Assembly (NCBI RefSeq): GCF_018070575.1
Contig: NZ_JAGPXN010000001.1
Span: 186,001 to 250,000, forward strand
DNA from: Micromonospora sp. C31
GTDB lineage: Bacteria; Actinomycetota; Actinomycetes; Mycobacteriales; Micromonosporaceae
DNA: 64,000 nt
Direction of reading: 5' to 3'
Part shown: piece by piece, positions 56,947 through 64,000 of the stretch
Layout of the letters: every line of letters begins with the position of its first letter
Position numbering within the stretch: position 1 is the first letter of the stretch
Notes under the pieces: generated by a model
What the model saw: only the letters and a program-made list of their open reading frames with translations
Told to the model about the DNA's origin: nothing
Databases searched by the model: none
Program-made: the position numbers and the translations under genes

Positions 56947-57609
56947 ATGAGCATCCCGACCATGACCGAGACCGGTGAGCCGACCAGCCCGGCTCCGGAG
57001 CAGCGGCGGTCGCCGGCCCGCTGGGGCACGGCCGCGCTGGCCCTGGCCGTCGTGGTCGGGCTGCTCCTCGGGTACGCGGGCGGCCTGCTGTCGCCCCGGC
57101 TGACCCGGCCGGGCGACGCCTCGGCGGAGGCGGGCTTCGCGCGCGACATGATGACCCACCACGCGCAGGCGGTGGAGATGGGTCTGGTCGCCTTCGACGA
57201 GGGCAGCGACCCGGAGGTCCGCAGCATCGGCGGCGACATCGCCACCGCCCAGCAGGGCGAGATCGGCACCATGCACACGTGGCTGCGTTCCTGGGGGCTC
57301 GACCCGGCGGGCAGCGAGCCGTCGATGTCGTGGATGTCCGACGGCGCCGGCCTGGTCAAGAACGGTCTGATGCCGGGCATGGCCACGCCCGAGGAGATGG
57401 CGAAGCTGCACGCGGCGGAGGGCCGGGAGCTGGACGTCCTCTTCCTGCAACTGATGATCAAGCATCACCTGGGCGGCATCCACATGATCGACGGCATCCT
57501 CGAGGTCAGCGACGAGCCCGACGTGGTCAGGACCGCGCAGACCATGAAGAACACCCAGCGCAACGATCTGACCAACCTCCAGAACGCGCTCCAGCGGCTG
57601 GGCGGCTGA
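56947..57609 (+). CDS. DUF305 membrane-anchored protein
   Basis: A 220-residue protein with an N-terminal transmembrane segment (about 28-50) and a four-helix ferritin-like domain. Two histidine motifs are present: DMMTHHAQAVEMG (71-72) and LMIKHHLGGIHMIDG near 178, plus a Met-rich loop (PSMSWMSDGAGLVKNGLMPGM). Methionine and histidine clusters are consistent with copper or other metal binding outside the membrane. Probably co-transcribed with the DUF3105 gene. Confidence 0.9.
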   Translation: MSIPTMTETGEPTSPAPEQRRSPARWGTAALALAVVVGLLLGYAGGLLSPRLTRPGDASAEAGFARDMMTHHAQAVEMGLVAFDEGSDPEVRSIGGDIATAQQGEIGTMHTWLRSWGLDPAGSEPSMSWMSDGAGLVKNGLMPGMATPEEMAKLHAAEGRELDVLFLQLMIKHHLGGIHMIDGILEVSDEPDVVRTAQTMKNTQRNDLTNLQNALQRLGG

Positions 57610-57633
57610 CCCCGCCGCCGCGCCACCGCCCGT

Positions 57634-57680
57634 CGAGAGGCCCGCGTCGCCCCGGTTCGCCCGGTGCCGCGGGCCTCTCG
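57634..57680 (+). terminator. terminator of the DUF3105-DUF305 unit
   Basis: A 13-bp perfect stem CGAGAGGCCCGCG / CGCGGGCCTCTCG with a 21-nt loop, 24 nt behind the stop. Confidence 0.7.
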
Positions 57681-57827
57681 GCATCTCGTCCGGATCCGGC
57701 AGCGGGCCGCCGCGCCGCCCGGTGGGCGGCGAGGGGCCCCCCGACAGCCCGGTGTCCGGTTCGCGGCCGATGGAAGCAATATGCCCGATAGAGCCGATTA
57801 CAACGCTAAGAGAGTTTTCTCCGCACA

Positions 57828-57833
57828 TATCGT
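57828..57833 (+). promoter_or_regulatory. -10 box of a leaderless promoter (transposase-derived gene)
   Basis: TATCGT, 6 nt before TTG 57840, in a stretch (57770-57840) that is clearly A/T-richer than the rest of the window. Confidence 0.5.
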
Positions 57834-57839
57834 GACCAG

Positions 57840-58559
57840 TTGCGATTCGGGCTCGTTGCGCAGGACGTGGGGGTTGCACTGAGAGACGCACGGCGTTCGG
57901 TCACCAGCTGGTGCCGTCGCCACACCATCGGCGGTGACGGGGCGGTGGCAGCCGTCCGTCGCGGACAGCGGCAGGGCGAGCCGGGAACGCTCAGCCGCGA
58001 ACAGGAGCTCGAACTCATCGACGTCCTGCGGGGCGTCTACCCCGACGAGCTGGGCCTGGACGAGGAGCTGTGGACACGGCAGAACCTGCACGCCCTCATC
58101 CAGCGCCGCTTCGAGGCGCCCATGGACGCCGGGGCTGTCGGGGCGTACCTGCGGGCCTGGGGGCTGGGCCCGCGCGAGCCCCGGGAGCGGGCCTGCGGCC
58201 TCTGCGTCGGCGCGGTCGAACGCTGGGTGCGCAGCGCGTACCCCGCCATCACCCGGGCCGCCCAGGAGCACCTTGCCGAGGTCTACTGGATCGGCCGCGT
58301 ACGCCTGCGCGGGACGATGCCGGCGGCGGACGTCATCTCCGCCGTCTCGTCCCGCGGCCGGGTACGCTTCATGATCACCACGCCGTCGGTCGACCCGCCG
58401 CTCCCCCGCGACTTCGTGCTGCGGCTCAGCGGCGAGGAGCAGCGGACCGTGCACCTGATCGTCGACGGCTCCTGGCCCCGCAACGAGTGGCCCCGGCGAC
58501 TGCCCCGCCGCATCGCGCTGCACCCGCTGCCCAGCTGCGGCCGCGCCGTCGCCGCCTGA
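57840..58559 (+). CDS. IS630-type transposase derivative lacking the DDE residues
   Basis: A 239-residue protein that follows the plan of IS630-family transposases: a helix-turn-helix start (DVGVALRDARRSVTSWCRRH), then LSREQELELIDVLRGVYPDE, the winged-helix LWTRQNLHALIQRRFEAPMDAGAVGAYLRAWGL and PAITRAAQEHLAEVYW. Where active enzymes have GDET it reads IGRVRL. Later segments VISAVSSRG and HLIVDG survive, but it ends at HPLPSCGRAVAA, before the third acidic residue. The frame is intact and codon use is native, suggesting a retained DNA-binding role. The TTG start is inferred. Confidence 0.75.
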   Translation: MRFGLVAQDVGVALRDARRSVTSWCRRHTIGGDGAVAAVRRGQRQGEPGTLSREQELELIDVLRGVYPDELGLDEELWTRQNLHALIQRRFEAPMDAGAVGAYLRAWGLGPREPRERACGLCVGAVERWVRSAYPAITRAAQEHLAEVYWIGRVRLRGTMPAADVISAVSSRGRVRFMITTPSVDPPLPRDFVLRLSGEEQRTVHLIVDGSWPRNEWPRRLPRRIALHPLPSCGRAVAA

Positions 58560-58678
58560 GACCGGCGGGACCGGCCGGCGGCGTCGGCGGTGGAACGGGC
58601 AGGAGCGACACGAGGGCCGGCACCGGATACCGATTCGGCGTTCAGGGGAGGCGTTTGCTAGTCTTCTCCAGTCGCTGA

Positions 58679-58750
58679 GCCCCCGTAGCTCAGGGGATAG
58701 AGCACCGCCCTCCGGAGGCGGGGGCGCAGGTTCGAATCCTGCCGGGGGCA
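58679..58750 (+). tRNA. tRNA-Arg (anticodon CCG)
   Basis: A 72-nt cloverleaf. The acceptor arms GCCCCCG and CGGGGGC pair fully with discriminator A. The D arm is GCTC-AGGGGATA-GAGC, the anticodon stem CCGCC/GGCGG with loop CTCCGGA (CCG at 34-36), and the T arm contains GTTCGAATC. CCA is not encoded. It reads CGG arginine codons. Confidence 0.97.
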
Positions 58751-59076
58751 CAAGAGATGACATACCGAAGGGCGGGCGCCGACGCGTCCGCCCTTCGTTT
58801 CGTCTCCGTCAGGTGTGCGGAGCGGTCGCGCGGGCCCAACGCAGCAGCGCGACGAACGCCAACGCGGCCGTCACCGCCCCGCCCACCAGCCGCACCCGGT
58901 GCCCGGCGACGAGAATTCGGCCGCGACCTGACGCAGGTACTCCGGGGAGTGCGTAGCCCGGGCGCGGCGGGCAACGGACGACGAGCCGGCGCGACACGCA
59001 GCACGGACGACCGGCAGCACGGGCGACGGGCGGGTGGTCGGCGGGCGACGGCCCGGGGGTGGGCGGTGCGCGTACG
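58751..59076. other. intergenic region with traces of a decayed minus-strand ORF
   Basis: Besides the tRNA terminator, the minus strand shows a protein-like C-terminus (RLVGGAVTAALAFVALLRWARATAPHT, stop at 58809). In another frame just upstream is HSPEYLRQVAAEF. Neither has a proper start. A frameshifted remnant of a small membrane protein is possible. Confidence 0.35.
58766..58797 (+). terminator. terminator of the tRNA-Arg gene
   Basis: A 10-bp perfect stem CGAAGGGCGG / CCGCCCTTCG with a 12-nt loop, then TTTCGTC. Confidence 0.75.
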
Positions 59077-60036
59077 TCAGCCGGCGGCGCGACGGGCGCG
59101 GGCCCGGCGCTTGCCCTCGTGCATGGCCTGCACCCGGGCGACCGGGATGGTGTGCCCCTCCGCGACCAGGTCCGCCGGGAGTGGCTGCGGGGCGGGCAGC
59201 CGCTCGGCCCAGGGGTCGCGCTCGGCGACGAGCGCCGGGACGGTACGGATCGTGAAGTCCGCCGGGGTCACGTCGCCCAGGTCGGCCCAGTCGACCGGGA
59301 AGGAGACCGGCACGCCGGGCCGCAACCGGGGACTGTAGGCGGCCACCACGGTCGCCCCGCCGGCCCGGGTCGAGTCGACGAACACCCTGCCGCCCCGGTC
59401 CTCGCGGATGAAGGCGGTGGTGGCCAGCGCCGGGTCCAGCCGTGCGGCGCGGGCAGCCACCGCCCGGGTGGCGGCGGCCATGTCCTCCACCGTGGCGCCG
59501 TGCTCCACCGGCACGAAGACGTGCACGCCCTTGGCGCCGCTGGTCTTGACCGCGCCGGCGAGCCCCGCGTCGGCGAGCGCCTGCCGGACCAGCCGTGCGG
59601 CGGCGACCGCCAGCGCGAAGGAGTCTCCCTCGGGCGGGTCGAGGTCCAGTACGAGGTGGGTGGGGCGGTGCAGGTCGTCGATCGTGGCCAGGGTGGGGTG
59701 GTACTCCACCGCGCGCTGGTTGGCGAACCAGAGCAGGGTGCGCCGGTCGTCACAGAGCGCGTACGAGATCTCGCGGTGCGACGCCTCGGCCCAGACCGGC
59801 GTACGGGTCACCCAGTCCGGCGTGTACTTCGGCAGGTTCTTCTGCATGAACGGCGGCTGCCCCGGCCGGACCCGGATCACCGACAGCGGCCGGCCGCGCA
59901 GCCGCGGCAGGATCCGCTCGTGCACCGCGTCGAGGTAGTCGACCAGGTCCCGCTTGGTCGCGTCGGCACCGTCGGACAGCGGCTGGTCGAGGTTGGTCAG
60001 CGACACCCCGTCGCGGGTCCCGTCAGCGCCACTCAT
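59077..60036 (-). CDS. stand-alone LigD-type DNA polymerase domain protein
   Basis: A 319-residue primase-polymerase of the LigD PolDom family used in non-homologous end joining. It has MQKNLPKYTPDW, the catalytic metal-binding LVLDLDPPEGDSF (Asp131, Asp133), TSGAKGVHVFVPV and the third acid region FVDSTRAGGATVVAAYSPR. It has no ligase or nuclease domain, and neither Ku nor a ligase gene is in this window. The C-terminal Arg-rich tail (GKRRARARRAAG) may bind DNA. Confidence 0.93.
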   Translation of the reverse strand: MSGADGTRDGVSLTNLDQPLSDGADATKRDLVDYLDAVHERILPRLRGRPLSVIRVRPGQPPFMQKNLPKYTPDWVTRTPVWAEASHREISYALCDDRRTLLWFANQRAVEYHPTLATIDDLHRPTHLVLDLDPPEGDSFALAVAAARLVRQALADAGLAGAVKTSGAKGVHVFVPVEHGATVEDMAAATRAVAARAARLDPALATTAFIREDRGGRVFVDSTRAGGATVVAAYSPRLRPGVPVSFPVDWADLGDVTPADFTIRTVPALVAERDPWAERLPAPQPLPADLVAEGHTIPVARVQAMHEGKRRARARRAAG

Positions 60037-60191
60037 CCGACCACCTTCGCGGCCCGAGGACCGCTGGTCAACCGGACGCGGCGGGGCGAACGCGACGAAC
60101 GTGTCGCGAGCGATCCGGACGACGTCGAGCAGCCGCCGGCGTCCGACGGGGTTGAACCTCCGGCACCTGTGGCGAACGCCACGGCCCCGAT

Positions 60192-60226
60192 CTGACCGAT
60201 CGGTCAGGGCCTGACCGATCGGTCAG
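60192..60226. promoter_or_regulatory. two perfect TetR-type operators
   Basis: Two identical 16-bp palindromes CTGACCGATCGGTCAG, at 60192-60207 and 60211-60226, 19 bp centre to centre. They sit 28 nt before the tetR start, so the regulator probably controls its own gene and the MMPL gene behind it. Confidence 0.88.
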
Positions 60227-60254
60227 GCATGCTGGTCGGGGAGGTGGACCAGCA

Positions 60255-60800
60255 GTGGCACGAATGGCTCCGGAGACGCACGACGAGATCCTCGTGGCGG
60301 CGGCTCGACGCTTCGCGGCGACCGGCTACCGGGGCACCTCGTTGCAGGACATCGCCCGCGAGGTGGGCTGTTCCAAGGCGGCGGTGCTCTACCACTTCGC
60401 CAACAAGGAGGCCATCCTCACCGAGCTGATGGCCCCGGCGATCGGCGTCCTCCAGGCGCTCGACGAGCGGATCCGCGCGCATCGTGGCACCGCCGCCCAG
60501 CGGGTCGCCGCCGAGGGCTTCGTCGACCTCGCGGTCCGTTTCCGGCGGGAGATCGCCCTGCTCCGGGGCGAGTTCCCGGAGCTGCTCCAGCAGCCCGCCT
60601 TCGCGCACATCCAGCGGATCTCCGAGCGGCTGGTCGACGCGCTCGCCGGGCACCCGGCACGCCCGTCCGCCCGGATCACGGCGCTGGTGCTGCTCGCCGG
60701 CATCTCCGAGACCTGCGGGGAGTTCCCCGACGTCGCCGACGAGGAGCTGCGCGCCGCCCTGCTGGCACTCGCCCGGCGGGCACTGGAGCCCGTCGACTGA
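60255..60800 (+). CDS. TetR-family repressor of the adjacent MMPL transporter
   Basis: A 181-residue regulator. The N-terminal helix-turn-helix is canonical (ILVAAARRFAATGYRGTSLQDIAREVGCSKAAVLYHFANKEAIL). The rest is the variable ligand-binding dimer domain. It starts at GTG 60255 with GGAGGTGG upstream; an ATG at 60264 is possible. Two perfect operators lie directly upstream, and an MMPL transporter gene follows after 38 nt, which suggests ligand-induced export. Confidence 0.94.
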   Translation: MARMAPETHDEILVAAARRFAATGYRGTSLQDIAREVGCSKAAVLYHFANKEAILTELMAPAIGVLQALDERIRAHRGTAAQRVAAEGFVDLAVRFRREIALLRGEFPELLQQPAFAHIQRISERLVDALAGHPARPSARITALVLLAGISETCGEFPDVADEELRAALLALARRALEPVD

Positions 60801-60838
60801 CCCGTTTCCGACCATTCACGACCGAGGACAAGGAACTC

Positions 60839-63055
60839 ATGGCCACCCTGCTCTACCGGCTCGGCCGGGGCTCGATGCGCCGGCGGCGACTCGTCGCGGC
60901 GATCTGGCTCGTCGTACTCGTCGGCCTCGGCCTCGCCGCCGCGACCCTGCGCGGCCCGATAGCCGACAACTTCACCATGCCCGGCACGGAGTCGCAGCGC
61001 GCCCTGGACCTGCTCTCCGAGCAGTTCCCGGCGGCCAGCGGCGCGACCGGCACGATCGCGGTCAAGGCACCGGCCGACGGCGCGCTCGCCGCCCCGCAGG
61101 GGCAGGCCGTGGTGAAGGAACTCACCCAGGAGGCCGCGACGCTGCCCGGCGTCGTCGGCGCCGTCGACCCGTTCCAGGTCGGGGCGGTCTCCCCCGACGG
61201 CCGGTACGCGCTGGTCCAGGTCCAGTTCGCCACCGGCGCCGACGAGGTGACCGACGCCCAGCGTGACGCGTACGAGAAGGTCGGCGAGCGGGCCGAGGCC
61301 CAGGGCTGGGAGGTCGCGCCCGGCGGCGAGGTGCTCAGCAGCGTGCCGGAGGTCGGCTCGACCGAGGCGATCGGTGTGGCGGTCGCCGCCATCGTCCTGG
61401 TGGTTACGTTCGGCTCGCTGGTGGCGGCCGGGATGACGATGCTCAACGCGCTGATCGGCGTGGGCGTCGGCATGGCGGGCCTCTTCACCATCAGCAGCGT
61501 GGTCGACCTGAGCAGCACCGCGCCGATTCTCGCCCTGATGCTCGGCCTCGCGGTCGGCATCGACTACTCGCTCTTCATCACCTCCCGCTACCGACAGAAC
61601 CTGGCGGAGGGGCTGCCGCCGGACGAGGCGGTGGGCCGCGCCGTGGGCACCGCCGGTTCGGCCGTGGTCTTCGCCGGCGCCACCGTGGTCATCGCGCTGG
61701 CCGGGCTGGCCGTCGTGAACATCCCTTTCCTGACGGTGATGGGTCTGGCCGCCGCCGGCACGGTCACCGTCGCGGTGCTGGTCGCGATCACGCTCCAGCC
61801 GGCCCTGCTCGGCTTCGCCGGGCGCCGGGTGCTGCCCCGCAAGCTGCGCTCCTCGGCGCCGGTCGAGGACGGGACGGCCGGGGAACCGGCGGCAGGCGCC
61901 GCCGCGGCCACCCCGCCCGCCGAGGACCGGTCGGGCTTCGGGTTCCGCTGGGCGCATCTCGTCACCCGGTTCCGGGTGCCGGTCATCCTGGCCGGCCTGG
62001 TCGGGCTGGGGCTGCTCGCGCTGCCCGCGCCCGACATGCGGCTGGCCCTGCCCGACGCGGGCACCGCGCCGGTCGGCTCGCCGGCGCGGGCGTCGAACGA
62101 CCTGATCACCGAGGGCTTCGGGCCGGGCTTCACCGGCCGGCTCGCGGTGGTGGTCGCCGGGGACACCCCGCAGGCGACCTCGGCCGCCATCCCGCAGGTC
62201 ACCGCGCTGGTCCAGCGCACCGAGAACGTCCTCGCGGTGGCCCCGCCGCAGCTCAGCCCGGACGGCCGCACCGCGCTGCTCGGGGTGGTGCCGAAGACCG
62301 GCCCGACCGACGAGGCCACCGAGACCCTGGTCAACGACGTCCGCGCGGCGGTGGGCGAGTTCCGTGACGTCGAGGTGCTGCTGACCGGGGCGACCGCGAT
62401 CGGCATCGACGTCTCCGAGAAACTCTCCGACGCCCTGCCGGTGTACCTGCTGCTGGTGGTGGGGCTCTCGGTGCTGCTGCTGATGCTGGTGTTCCGCTCG
62501 CTGCTGGTTCCGGTCAAGGCCGCGCTGGGCTTCCTGCTGACCGTCGCCGCCACCTTCGGCATCACCGTGGCGGTGTTCCAGCAGGGCCACCTCGCCGACC
62601 TGGTCGGCCTGGACACGCCCGGCCCGCTGGTCAGCTTCCTGCCGATCCTGCTGATCGGCATCCTGTTCGGCCTGGCCATGGACTACGAGGTCTTCCTGGT
62701 CTCCCGGATGCGGGAGGACTTCGTCCACGGCGACACCGCACAGCAGGCGACCATCAACGGGATGGGGCACGGCGCCCGGGTGGTGACCGCCGCAGCGCTC
62801 ATCATGATCTCGGTCTTCGGTGGCTTCGTGTTCCTCGACGACCCGGTCATCAAGTCGATGGGCTTCGCGCTCGCCATCGGCGTCGCCATCGACGCTTTCG
62901 TGGTGCGGATGACCATCGTGCCGGCCGTGATGTCGCTGCTCGGCAAGCGGGCCTGGTGGCTCCCCCGCTGGCTGGACAGGGCCGTGCCCAACGTCGACAT
63001 CGAGGGCGAGGGCCTGCGCGCCCACCTGGACGACAGGTCCGCGGCCCGCACCTGA
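60839..63055 (+). CDS. MMPL-family transporter
   Basis: A 738-residue RND-superfamily protein. The two halves share the plan of one N-terminal helix, an extracytoplasmic loop and a helix bundle. Signatures are GLAVGIDYSLFITSRYRQNL in half one and FGLAMDYEVFLVSRMRED in half two, with the membrane Asp-Tyr pairs that couple to protons. Members export lipids or drugs in actinobacteria. AAGGAACTC precedes the ATG. It is presumably repressed by the upstream TetR protein. Confidence 0.95.
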   Translation: MATLLYRLGRGSMRRRRLVAAIWLVVLVGLGLAAATLRGPIADNFTMPGTESQRALDLLSEQFPAASGATGTIAVKAPADGALAAPQGQAVVKELTQEAATLPGVVGAVDPFQVGAVSPDGRYALVQVQFATGADEVTDAQRDAYEKVGERAEAQGWEVAPGGEVLSSVPEVGSTEAIGVAVAAIVLVVTFGSLVAAGMTMLNALIGVGVGMAGLFTISSVVDLSSTAPILALMLGLAVGIDYSLFITSRYRQNLAEGLPPDEAVGRAVGTAGSAVVFAGATVVIALAGLAVVNIPFLTVMGLAAAGTVTVAVLVAITLQPALLGFAGRRVLPRKLRSSAPVEDGTAGEPAAGAAAATPPAEDRSGFGFRWAHLVTRFRVPVILAGLVGLGLLALPAPDMRLALPDAGTAPVGSPARASNDLITEGFGPGFTGRLAVVVAGDTPQATSAAIPQVTALVQRTENVLAVAPPQLSPDGRTALLGVVPKTGPTDEATETLVNDVRAAVGEFRDVEVLLTGATAIGIDVSEKLSDALPVYLLLVVGLSVLLLMLVFRSLLVPVKAALGFLLTVAATFGITVAVFQQGHLADLVGLDTPGPLVSFLPILLIGILFGLAMDYEVFLVSRMREDFVHGDTAQQATINGMGHGARVVTAAALIMISVFGGFVFLDDPVIKSMGFALAIGVAIDAFVVRMTIVPAVMSLLGKRAWWLPRWLDRAVPNVDIEGEGLRAHLDDRSAART

Positions 63056-63065
63056 CCCACTCGTC

Positions 63066-63134
63066 GAGCACGCAGTTGTGGTGCCCCGCGCAACCGACGA
63101 ATCCGGTCGCAACGGGCACCACGACTGCGTGCTC
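63066..63134. terminator. long near-perfect inverted repeat, probable bidirectional terminator
   Basis: 21-bp arms at 63066-63086 and 63114-63134 pair throughout with a single G-T pair (left arm begins GAGCACGCAGTTGTGGTG); the loop is 27 nt. It lies between the convergent MMPL and esterase genes. It could equally be a dispersed palindromic repeat. Confidence 0.7.
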
Positions 63135-63154
63135 ACCGCAGTGGGGAGGCGGGG

Positions 63155-64000
63155 TCAGACGCCAGCCGGGTAGGTCTCCATCTCGCCGGGGGTGGTCAGG
63201 GCCGGCAGGGGGTGCAGGGCCGTGGTCTCGTCGCACCAGACGAGGGCGTCGTAGCGCTGCGCCAGACGGGTCGGCACGTAGTTGCCCCACGACTCGAAGG
63301 ACGGGTCGTAGACCACCCCGATCGCCCGGTGGTCGGCGGTCCCGGTGACCCACTCGGGCTGGTCGTCGCCGCCGAAGACCAGCACGGCCCGCTCGGGCAT
63401 CAGCTCGTGCAGCCGGTGCTCGACCGAGCCGGGGCGGGCCGGCGGCACGACCATCGGCTCGGCCGGCGAGCCCCAGCGGGGCGCGGCGACGGTGGTGCCC
63501 CGGTAGCCGGCGAAGCCGACCAGGACCACCTCGTCGGCGCCGTGGCGTTCGCGGGCCAACTGGCCGACGTTGACCATCCCGTCGGCGGCCATGTCGGTGG
63601 CCCGGGCGTCGCCGACATGCGTGTTGTGCGCCCAGACGACGCCCCGCGCGCCCGGTCCGTAGCGCTCCAGCAGCCGGTCCAGAGTGTCCGCCATGTGCGT
63701 GTCCCGGATGTTCCACGACTCCGGCCCGCCGCGCACCATCGCCCGGTAGTAGCGCTCCGCGCCGGCCACCACCTCCGCGTTCTGCCAGGCCGAGAAGCTG
63801 TCCGGGCCGTCCGCGGCGGCCTGTTCGCGGGTACGCGCCAGCAGCCGCACGACCTCATCCTCGCAGCGGGCCGACACGAACCGGCTCGCCATGCCGTACT
63901 CCTCGACCCGCTTGCCGTACGGCTCGAAGCAGCGGTACGCGTCCTGCGCCGCCTCCAGCGAGCCCGGGTCCTCCTCGCCGAGGTAGTCGAAGATCGCCTG
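63155..64000 (-). CDS. erythromycin-esterase-like protein (runs off the right edge)
   Basis: The C-terminal 281 residues of a minus-strand gene; the frame is open to the edge. Visible motifs are WNIRDTHMADTLDRLLERYG, VVWAHNTHVGDARATDM (conserved active-site His region) and VLVGFAGYRGTTVAAPRWG, as in the erythromycin esterase family. True EreA/EreB enzymes hydrolyse macrolide lactones, but most actinobacterial members have unknown substrates. Resistance cannot be claimed from this sequence. Confidence 0.88.
   Translation of the reverse strand, partial: QAIFDYLGEEDPGSLEAAQDAYRCFEPYGKRVEEYGMASRFVSARCEDEVVRLLARTREQAAADGPDSFSAWQNAEVVAGAERYYRAMVRGGPESWNIRDTHMADTLDRLLERYGPGARGVVWAHNTHVGDARATDMAADGMVNVGQLARERHGADEVVLVGFAGYRGTTVAAPRWGSPAEPMVVPPARPGSVEHRLHELMPERAVLVFGGDDQPEWVTGTADHRAIGVVYDPSFESWGNYVPTRLAQRYDALVWCDETTALHPLPALTTPGEMETYPAGV

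Noticed and set aside
57610..58620. Intact IS630 insertion sequence
   Set aside because: No terminal inverted repeats or TA duplication were seen, and the transposase motifs are replaced or missing.
63155..64000. Macrolide resistance gene
   Set aside because: The family motif is present, but most relatives have unknown substrates and the N-terminus is outside the window.

Overview
The window is very GC-rich, with strong G/C preference at third codon positions and dense head-to-tail genes. Gene content points to an actinobacterium, most likely of the Micromonospora type (Micromonosporaceae). Supporting markers are NucS instead of MutS/MutL, a DUF2550 gene behind atpC, an ethylmalonyl-CoA mutase, a MurA with Asp in place of the catalytic Cys, and the gene order argS-lysA-hom-thrC-thrB-rho-rpmE-prfA-prmC-tsaC-glyA-atp. 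The genus is an inference.

Layout. 1-9.8 kb: hydrolases, a tandem-domain 3-hydroxyacyl-CoA dehydrogenase, an FHA protein, an aldehyde dehydrogenase, a methyltransferase, nucS, a DUF4126 membrane protein, a polysaccharide deacetylase and a Cys-rich DUF1540 protein. 9.9-16.9 kb: ethylmalonyl-CoA mutase, an ABC exporter pair, 3-hydroxybutyryl-CoA dehydrogenase, murA and a divergent cob(I)alamin adenosyltransferase. The acyl-CoA enzymes and the adenosyltransferase fit a B12-dependent C4/C5 acyl-CoA route. 16.9-26.6 kb: the F1Fo ATP synthase genes, with atpC cut off from atpD by a perfect terminator and an LCP-family cell-wall gene. 26.6-44 kb: glyA, a two-domain oxidoreductase, a class A penicillin-binding protein, a phosphatase, tsaC, prmC, a GGDEF protein, prfA, rpmE, a large secreted phosphodiesterase and rho. 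44-56 kb: thrB, an MFS and a large RND transporter, thrC, hom, lysA and argS. 56-64 kb: DUF3105 and DUF305 proteins, a domesticated IS630-type transposase derivative, tRNA-Arg(CCG), a LigD-type polymerase, a TetR/MMPL efflux pair with two perfect operators, and a partial erythromycin-esterase-like gene.

The argS-to-atp backbone is interrupted by accessory genes: RND+MFS, the phosphodiesterase, GGDEF, PBP plus oxidoreductase, and LCP. Several of these joints carry unusual repeats: a perfect 25-bp inverted repeat enclosing a second hairpin, GGAAGG palindromes, 38-bp and 36-bp tandem repeats that begin at a stop codon, and a 25-bp triplet repeat. At least seven start codons lie 6-7 nt after a TANNNT box with no ribosome-binding site, which indicates widespread leaderless transcription. 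No CRISPR array, prophage, intact insertion sequence or biosynthetic gene cluster was seen.
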